DNA of 64,000 nt. Source: Marthasterias glacialis (taxonomy: Eukaryota > Echinodermata > Asteroidea > Forcipulatida > Asteriidae). Numbering within the stretch: the stretch's first letter is position 1; each line of letters begins with the position of its first letter. Below the pieces are notes generated by a model that saw only the letters and a program-made list of their open reading frames with translations, made no database searches and had not been told where the DNA came from. The stretch spans positions 10,252,174-10,316,173 of the forward strand of contig OU452223.1 of NCBI GenBank assembly GCA_911728455.2, read 5' to 3'. The position numbers and the translations under genes were made by a program. This document shows, one piece after another, positions 37,901-46,900 of this stretch.

Positions 37901-40900
37901 TTTGGCTTGTGACTTGTTTCTGCATGCTAAGCAAGATTCTCTGTACCAAGTGATTTTTCATTGCGAGTTTTAAGAAGTTAGGTGCTGATGGTCATAACAG
38001 TGACTGTTTGAATTCCTCAGACTAAAGACAATTGTCACATGGTTTGGGCAAGTTTTTACCATAAACTTGGGCCCGGTACATTTCAAAGATTAAATGTACC
38101 ACAATGCAAGAAATTTAGCCAAAGTTCAATTTCCAGTTAGTAACTTTATGGAAGAAAATACTTCAAATTCAAAATTGGGAAAATCAGTCACCATGGCTTT
38201 TATGTCTGGCATTTTGTCTGCTTTACTGTTCTGATTTTGATTTTGTTATGAGTAGATTTGTGCACTCATATCATCTCTGTGAAATTGGTTCAAGGTGAGA
38301 CTTAGATATAACGTTTACCTCACTGAACACATAGTTGATAATAATGTGCAAATACTTCTATGAGCTTGTACCAGTATAAAATACCCGATGTACATTTGTA
38401 CAATGCCATGTTGATCTAAACTGGGACATTCTCTGTGGATAAACACTTCAGTTTTATTTATAAAGGGTTTTAATAACAGTTGTTCTGAAGGGATTGTTTA
38501 CAATGATCTCCCAGCTAACCACGATGTGTTTGTTTTGCTGACTTTGTGATATTACCGATGTTGTGTTGATTATGTTTGTGTAAAACATCGACAATTTTAT
38601 ATAGAAGTGTTAACAGTAAATTGAATACGTGAACAAGCTTTTGGCAATTTGTTTTTGCTTGAACATAATTTTTCTTTTCAAGGTGTGTTCCTGAATCCAT
38701 CAGCTCTGTCATTATGTAATGTAACTCACACTACAATTACAGGTTGCTGGATACTTCACAGAGGCAGCGAGAGGCATTTGCCCTTGGTGCCCTCGCCTTG
38801 GTGCCCTTTGAAATGATCCAGTACAAATTTTAAATTCCGTCACAGCGGTGCCCTTTTCTTAGGAAAATCTGCTATGCGCTTAGAAGAACGAAATGTCACA
38901 TGCCTGTACAACTGATTGGATTCTGATGGTATTGTTTTCATTGGATCCTAGTTTCAGATCTTTTTGTCAACAATAACTCTTGCCCCTGTTAGCATGGTGC
39001 ACTGTGTAAACTTACCCTGTTTTACTCTGTATGTCAGATTTTTACTATTTATACATGTATGCTTTTACTATTTATACATGTATGCTTGCCCTTTGAATAG
39101 TTTTATATATCTATGTTTTTATTGGCAGACGGAGTCTTTTGGTTACATGAATTGTAGTGTTGATCATTTTGTATTTATTTGTATTGTATAAATATAAATA
39201 TATTCTTTTCTTGTTCCATGTGTCTGTTTACTCTGTACTTTTGACTGTGAATTTTGGAGAGAAATGAAATAATAACAAAACTCACAATTTATTCAAAACA
39301 GAGACTCTGGTGGTATTGTTTTGCCTAATATTTCCATACAAAGGATCACTGCTTTGTCCTTCCAGTGTGGAATCTTATCAAATTCCAGTAGAATGTACAC
39401 AATTTCAAACTGCTCTCCCTAGTGGACTTAAGCATGTAATTAAACAATATTGCCGCAATAAACCATTGATACATAATGCAGGGCTGGCTTAATATCTAAA
39501 ACTCTGCTGATTGGTTTTGACAGATTTGAACTCGGTAGCTTTTATTGACCGTCTCAATAATCTTCTCCACAGTAAACTTGATTCTGGCGTGTGGGATCAG
39601 ATTCATTGGTTATGTCTTTCGTTGACGATACGCCTGCGCACATTCCTCCATGACTGCACGTCGTTTGTTCCTTCAATGCCTCTGCATTTGTTCCAGGTAT
39701 GTGGTGGAAATATCTGCATTTTGTGTCGGGTCATGCTAGGTTGAATTACAGGGTAGCTCTGATCATTTTCGATTATCTGCTCTATGCTTTTTCAGATGCC
39801 TGACTGACCCCACACAATGATATTTATGATCCAGGAATGCAACTTTTCAGCTGATCACCTGATCAGTCCTCTTTTTAAAAAATATAACAGTGCCACAGAA
39901 AACTGAAATAAAACATTTTACAACGTTTTGTGTTCCTGCCATTTCCTCTTTTTTCCAATTACAAAGTTACATGTTGGATGATTGAGTTAGACTATGTTTG
40001 GGTTGTTGCCAATTTTGGGACATACAAAGGGCACTTCTTTGCAAGAACTCTACCCGCCCCCTGATTTGGTACTTGAACAGTGACTGTCTGCTTTCCCCTG
40101 CAGTTTTCAATGAATGCATATAAATAATTTCAAAGATCCTTCAGAAGTACATGTACCTTATTGCATTGTACGTGATGACAAGTATGGATAATCCCAAGCA
40201 ATTAGGAGAAAATAGTCTTCATTCCAAAGTATATGTTAATATACATGTTCAAAAGCTTCATTAGCCTGGGTTACATTCGCACTTTTCTTGTTTCACTTTA
40301 TACAGCAACAACACACAGTCTTACAGGAGTGCGCCAGGCTAGTCAAACATGCTGAGAGGTACGTTGCCGAGTTTGTAATAACTGGTTACATCTATTCATC
40401 TCAACAAATCCACATCTCTTCATCATCAGTCTCCTGACAATGACTAGATAAGATGGAAATGCTGAGAATCAATCAAGCCGGGCCTTCTCAGATCCATCAT
40501 CCCTCCCAACATGCCCAAAGAGATTAAATTACACAATGTATCAGTCAGATTCAACAATTATACGTACATGGACATTTGGTACAAGTATTAATTACCTCCG
40601 GGGCCCAATTTCATTGAGCTGCTTAAGTAGAAAAGTTTGCTTAACACCTTCCTGCTAAGCAAAAAAAAAAAGGCAAGAAATCAGTCAGGGATGGTACATG
40701 TGACATGGTATTTAGGCTGTTAGTCTTATTCTTGTTTAATAGATGTTAAATTTGCATCAGGGTTAAAGAATATTAATTGTGTTTTACCCATTCACCAATG
40801 TGTGTTCCAACGAAGGAATGAGTGTTTTGGGTAAAATAACACAGTAGCGTATGCCAGCTTTGGAACTGGAAGTAGCGAAAACTTTGGGCATGCAGCAGAT

Positions 40901-43900
40901 GCGCACGCGTGATGTGCATGCGTGTGATATAATGAATTACCAACAAGATAGATGTTAATTTTGCATCGGGGTAAAGAATATGTTGTCAACAAAAACTAAT
41001 GATCTGTTGGTATTTAACTATTTGTTGTGCTTGTCACTTGGGCTACATTGCCCTGATTAAATATGTGAGCCATGCATTTTAAGCTGTAAATTACTGCTTA
41101 AAAATTAACTGCAGTCAAGGCACACACAAGTTCAATAAAGCTGACTTCCTAAAATTTATTTTGGTCTCAACTTGAATTTTCATAAAGGTCATTTTAAGGT
41201 CACATGGTGATTTGTTACCAATAAAAGCACTATAAATAGGGCAATCAGCCCTACCGATACACAGTTTGAAAATCCGGCCGATTTGAATCAACGTTGGGTT
41301 GACATTGCTGGGGTTAAGCATCATTATATAGTTGGGCCTAGGTTACAGCAATGTTTCTATGTAATGTATACTGACTAAGCTACTCCTGTAGGCCAATGTC
41401 TCCCTATTTTATCAGTGTTCTTTTTCCCGTTCTTTAGTTTTGAGGGTAGGAATGGGACCCTGCCCCCAGCTGTGCCAACATTGAACGTCCTGAGTGAGCT
41501 TGGGAAGACATTTAACGGGTTAGTCCATATGGTGCAAGGAATCCTTATTCAGGTAGAGTTTCACATTTTTTTCTTTTTAGTCATGTGATATTCTGCACTA
41601 TGTTGCCATCAGTTTGTCAAGTGCAATGTTAATTTGTTTTTTTCTGTGAGGTTATGTACATAACCATTTTTCTTATATATGTAAATTTGAATATGGTTTT
41701 GTATGTAATATGTAAATGTACATTTGTATACTTCTTGTGATTGTGGTTTTCCCCATCTTTTAAGCCCTAATTGTAATATATAATTGTTTGTAATGTGGAG
41801 CTTGCCAATCTCTTGTAATTGCCCATTGAATGAATTTTATTGAATTGAATTGAATTTGGAAATGTATTAAGTTAAAAAAAAGAGAACACCTAAGTAGGTC
41901 CTTGTTTATCAGTCCCGTGTACTGTGCGTAAAAAGAATTACAAATCAACTGGTGTTTAATTTGAGATTGAGGTAGTTTTATGGATAAAAATACACGAACG
42001 ATGCTTTCAACTGCACAATAACAGTTCAAACATGTACATGTACATTGTACAAGTACATATAGTGGTCGGGAGGAATATTATATCTGTGTTATTTTTTAAA
42101 AATTATTCTAGACCATTGTCAAAAGTATTCAAGATTCTGCCAGCGAGTACAACATCAAAATTGCAGTCAACTCAGTGCACTGTCTGTCAGAGGATGGGAA
42201 TGAGATGTGCAGGTTGTTAGCAAAGGTAGGCCCCTATGTGTGATTAATTACGGCCTTTACTTGTCCCTTCCGTATTCCTATTGTTTCACCTTCCCTTATT
42301 TTCTCTACCCTTGTCTTGAGCCGTCTTCTGTTAGATTATGATATGCAAGCTACAGATATGAGTAAGCGGCAGCTCCCACCTAAAACTAAAGAGTTGATTC
42401 CCCCACAACCCACACCAATCAGTGGTCCCTCCCCCAAATGCACTTGCTCTGAAACCAAAATCCACCTACCATTTTAATCAAATCAACATACTCTTTGTTT
42501 GCAGATTGCGTACATACACGCTCCCCTAGGGAACAGGGGGGTTGTGACCAAATTGAAGAAATACCTTTTCTCAGCCGTCTTTTTGAGTCCCTTTCATGCC
42601 TGTTTGGAAATGAAGCACCAAATCTACTATACTAACTATAGTTTCTGTTGAAAGTGGATGGGAATTTTTTCTTTTCTTTTTAGGCTCTGTCTGTTTTTTA
42701 TTTTTATTTCTTCCAGTAATAATTTTGTCACTTCTGTTGTTAAATTCTAGAGGGTTTTATTGACTTCCTTTTTACGTCTTTCGTTGTGTAAAGTGCCTTG
42801 AGCATCTTTTTAGGCAGATTTTGACGCTATATAGATATTAACTACTATTGTTCTAACTATAATTACTTTCCTGTAAAACCCTTACCCTCCAAATTCCTCC
42901 AAAATCCTCTCAGAAAGTTGTCTGATTGCAGAGGATTGAGGGCTGTAGGCCAAGATAACAATTGCTTGACACTGGGTCAGACATACCAATCTTATCTAAG
43001 TCAAACATGTTGGTGTGGAGTGACATAAGAGTGGAGGATAATGGAGGATCGAGGTTGCCTGTGGGTGTGGGCAAGTGGGCCACGGGAGAGTAAAGGATTA
43101 TTGACGGGAGACTGCCGTCATGATCATAGCAGGCCTGTGGCTCTACATGGAGTAATAAACTCTTTCCCAGTTACTGCATGCGCACACGCTGGCCGTCGCA
43201 TCACAATCGGCACCATCATTCATATACTGTGATGTGACGGCCAGCGCGCAAGCGTGCAGTAACAGGGTCAGAGTTCATAATTCTATGTACAGCAACAGGC
43301 CTGCTATGATCATGATGACAGGCCCCTCTAAGCACACTACTATGCTCAGAAATGTATGTTGCTTTATTATTGAATACAGCTGGGATGTGTGCAGGTGTGA
43401 GTGTCTCTTAAAAATCGTGGAGAACATCGGTAGTACGAAAATCAGCAAATTGGCTTTCATGCACTCTCCCAAGGAAAATGCTCTTCCTTATACACCCCTG
43501 GGAAGGAATCGTTTTTGACAATTTCCGTTGAAAGTCTTACTGATATTAAACATGAGTATGAATCCTCCTTGTTTTCTTGTCTCAGGAGGGTGCTATACAA
43601 TCTCTTCTTGAACTCTGTCAGCAGGCATCTCTTAATTCCATGAAGCCAGTTGCTCTGAGAACAGTGGCTAATTTATGCAATGTAGCCGAGGGGAGGCAAG
43701 AGCTAGAAAGAGTGAGCAGGGAATTTCTTATTTTATAAACAATGTGTTCTGATATACAAGTCTCACAAACAAATGACCATTACTTTTTGTACCGTAACTC
43801 TTATGCATGGTTTCAAACATTAATGTAAGAATACCCAGAAACATTCAAAACAAGTACAAAACAAGAACATTATTTAACAACCCAAAGTACTTGAACTGCT

Positions 43901-46900
43901 ATTTTGCAGTTACATGTGTTTAAGCGGGTACTGCTCTGAGCTGTGCACAGTGAAACCTAAATATTTTCCTTGAGATTTTACTCAAAACTTGTAGACCCCA
44001 ATATAGGTACTACACTTTTAGTGCAATCATATTGCAAAGTTATTATGTTTACATTATATTTGAATGTAAAGTTTGTTGATATTTCATGTCAAATTATTTC
44101 CCCAAATACTTCAGAAGGCTTGCAGAATAGACCTGTATTGTTATGTCTTGTTCAGTCGTAAAACTGGCACAATTAGGCTAAAATCTTTTGAATGTGACAT
44201 GTACTATTTAATATAAAAAAGTTATGTTGTTACTGACAGCTAGTTGGGTATGTACTTGTACAACAAACAAGGTGTGATTTAATATCAGCGGTTTAGGCCG
44301 AAACAAAAGTTATTCTTTGCCCTGCTGTAGATTAGCAAGTTATTTGTTGTGAATGTTTTACAGGCCAGTGGGGTGGAGTATCTGAGTGAAATCTTATCAT
44401 CTCCAACATCGACAGAGTCGGTGAAAGCAGAGGCAGCTTCAGTCATAGCCCAGATCACATCTCCAAGTATCGACAACTACCATCACTTATTGGGCTTCAT
44501 TGAATACATGGAGGACCTCCTTAAAGAATTAACCGGTAATAAACCTCAGCTGGTCTTATTTATTTCTCACTATTCTCATGCTGAAGAAGATGTGCAGGAA
44601 TCAATGTGGCATGTCGTGGCCGAGCTGTCTGGAACATTGAATTTAAGTTCCAGTGGCAGAGTCATTGGAGTATGAGTCTTGGTTGTAACACTTGTGTCCT
44701 TGAGCAAGACTGTTAATCATAATATTGCTCCTTGGCATTATATCATTATGGACATGCCAAATTTTAATTTATATGACTTGATTTGAATATATTTGTTATT
44801 GACTGATGTTGCATTTTTTTGTTTACTTGCAGTTGATGTTCAGGTTTATCAGCAGCTTTCAAATTCGATCTAATTTCTGTTTATGTTTGAGATTTCTATC
44901 TAGTTTTATGCAGAGTACATATTCATGCTTTTTGCTATTCTGTAGAACTTATGTATTATAGTAATTATTTACATTGGTGATATTACTCTATTCTATGATT
45001 GGATAAACTGGTTTTCGAGTTGTAGTGTAACGGTACACTTTGTTCATCCTTTGTTCAATGGATTGTTCCCCTCCTCAGAGTCCTGTTCCTCCCTATCCCA
45101 TACCCATCCCGACCCCTTAGTCTAATCCCCTCCTATTTTTGTAACCTTGTATTTAAATTGCCTCTTTTGTTATTCTAATTGTCTTGTGTACCACATTTTA
45201 ATATTGTTTCTGATATTTACCAAATAAATAATAATAATTATAGTAATGATAATAATAATGATATCAAAGAAGTAGAAGCAGCAGTTTGATAGCTGACTTG
45301 GCAAATTAAGGCCTTGTCACATAGGACGATTTTTGCAGGCAACTTGGAGGCAACCAACTGCACTGCATGCAAGAGGAATGCTTTGGTAGCACAACATACA
45401 TTTTTCTCACAGTATCTTTGCCCCAAGAAAATGATGTGGAAATTAACATGTGAGAAAAAATTCGCCTGGGAGATTGCCTGGAACTGGTTGCCTGTAAATT
45501 GCCCTGTGTGACATGGCCCATAGACTAAAGTTCTTAGTTGAAGGCCTATCATATGGCATCTTTGGTAAGACTTGGACTGGACTAAATTGACATGAGACTT
45601 CACTTGGGACTTTAGGTGATTGACTTGTCGGATGATTAAGATCCATGATCAGTTAATTTAAAGATTTAAAGACCAAAGTGTGATTGTGAGACTTGCCCAA
45701 AGGGACTTCGGACGTGACTAGAGGTTTTGCTGGAAGGGACTTGAGAATTGGCTTGGGGCTTAGATCAAGGGGTGACTTTGTCACACTCTGTCTAAATCAT
45801 TAAATTTATAAATCTGTGAGAGAAAAAAATATTGTAAACTGAAGTTGTCAGGAATCAAACCCACAGTGCCACCCTCACACCCATGTACATTGAACAAACA
45901 ATTAACTTTTTACTTTTTTCAGCATTGTGTGAAAATGCCTCATCAAGTTCCGTTTTCGTCATCTCAACATCTGCAATAGCCAATATCACCTTCATGGACA
46001 GTATGGCCTGTGAGTGCCTGGCCAGTTACCACACCACGAGGGCACTAGTCAAAGGTTGTAAAGGAGGCAAAGCAAGCACTTTGTACTGTCAAGATCAGGT
46101 AGGAGTTGGGCCATGTCCGAATTGGCTGCAACAGCTGTGGCTACGGCTGGATCACAGCTTCATCATGCTTGAAGTGTAGGACATCCTTACCAATACCTTT
46201 AGCAACAGTCAAAGCCGTAGCCGTAGCCACTAATTTGGATCCGGCCTCATAATCACAAGGGAATTCAATTTTGAAATTTTTTGAACATAATTTAACTCCT
46301 GTGCCAGTGTGCAGTCACAAGACAGTCACATTGGCTTAAAAAAACAAATCTAAAAGTTTTACCCTAACGTTTTAAGGGAATATCCACCATTGCTTGTTTA
46401 AAGGAATTAATAAAGTCCAGTTTTCAAGAAACATAATAAAACTAACCAGTCTTTAAGCCCATGAAATCTTTCATTAAATCTGGTTTACAATGGCTTTGAG
46501 AAAACAGCTAGTATGATCATAGAGCAAGGAACTGTTCCTTGCTCTATGATCATACTAGCTGGTATGATTTTGTTATTTTTTTTTTTAAATTAAAGTTGTA
46601 CTAAACAAAGGCAAAATTTTACATAGTTATTTTAGAGTTTAGAATATTTTGTTGTTGTACCAACTTTACATTCAGCGTGTGTTTCCCAGTCTTAACAAAT
46701 AACCATTTTGATTGAATTGGCCATTGGTTAATCACCGGCCAAACCCAAAACATTATTTTGTTGCATCCATAAAAAAACCACACCCCATTGGCTTACAAAT
46801 ATACCTGACTGATTTGAAGCTGGATGTTTAAAATGCTGAAGTATATCTGTATCAAAATTGTAGGTAGCAACAATATTAGCCAATATGGCCGTCACAGAGC

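Noticed and set aside
39511-39572. Upstream extension of INSC exon 4 as normal coding sequence
   Set aside because: Using the 39523 acceptor after exon 3 gives an immediate in-frame stop. The 39572 acceptor gives correct phase and homology.
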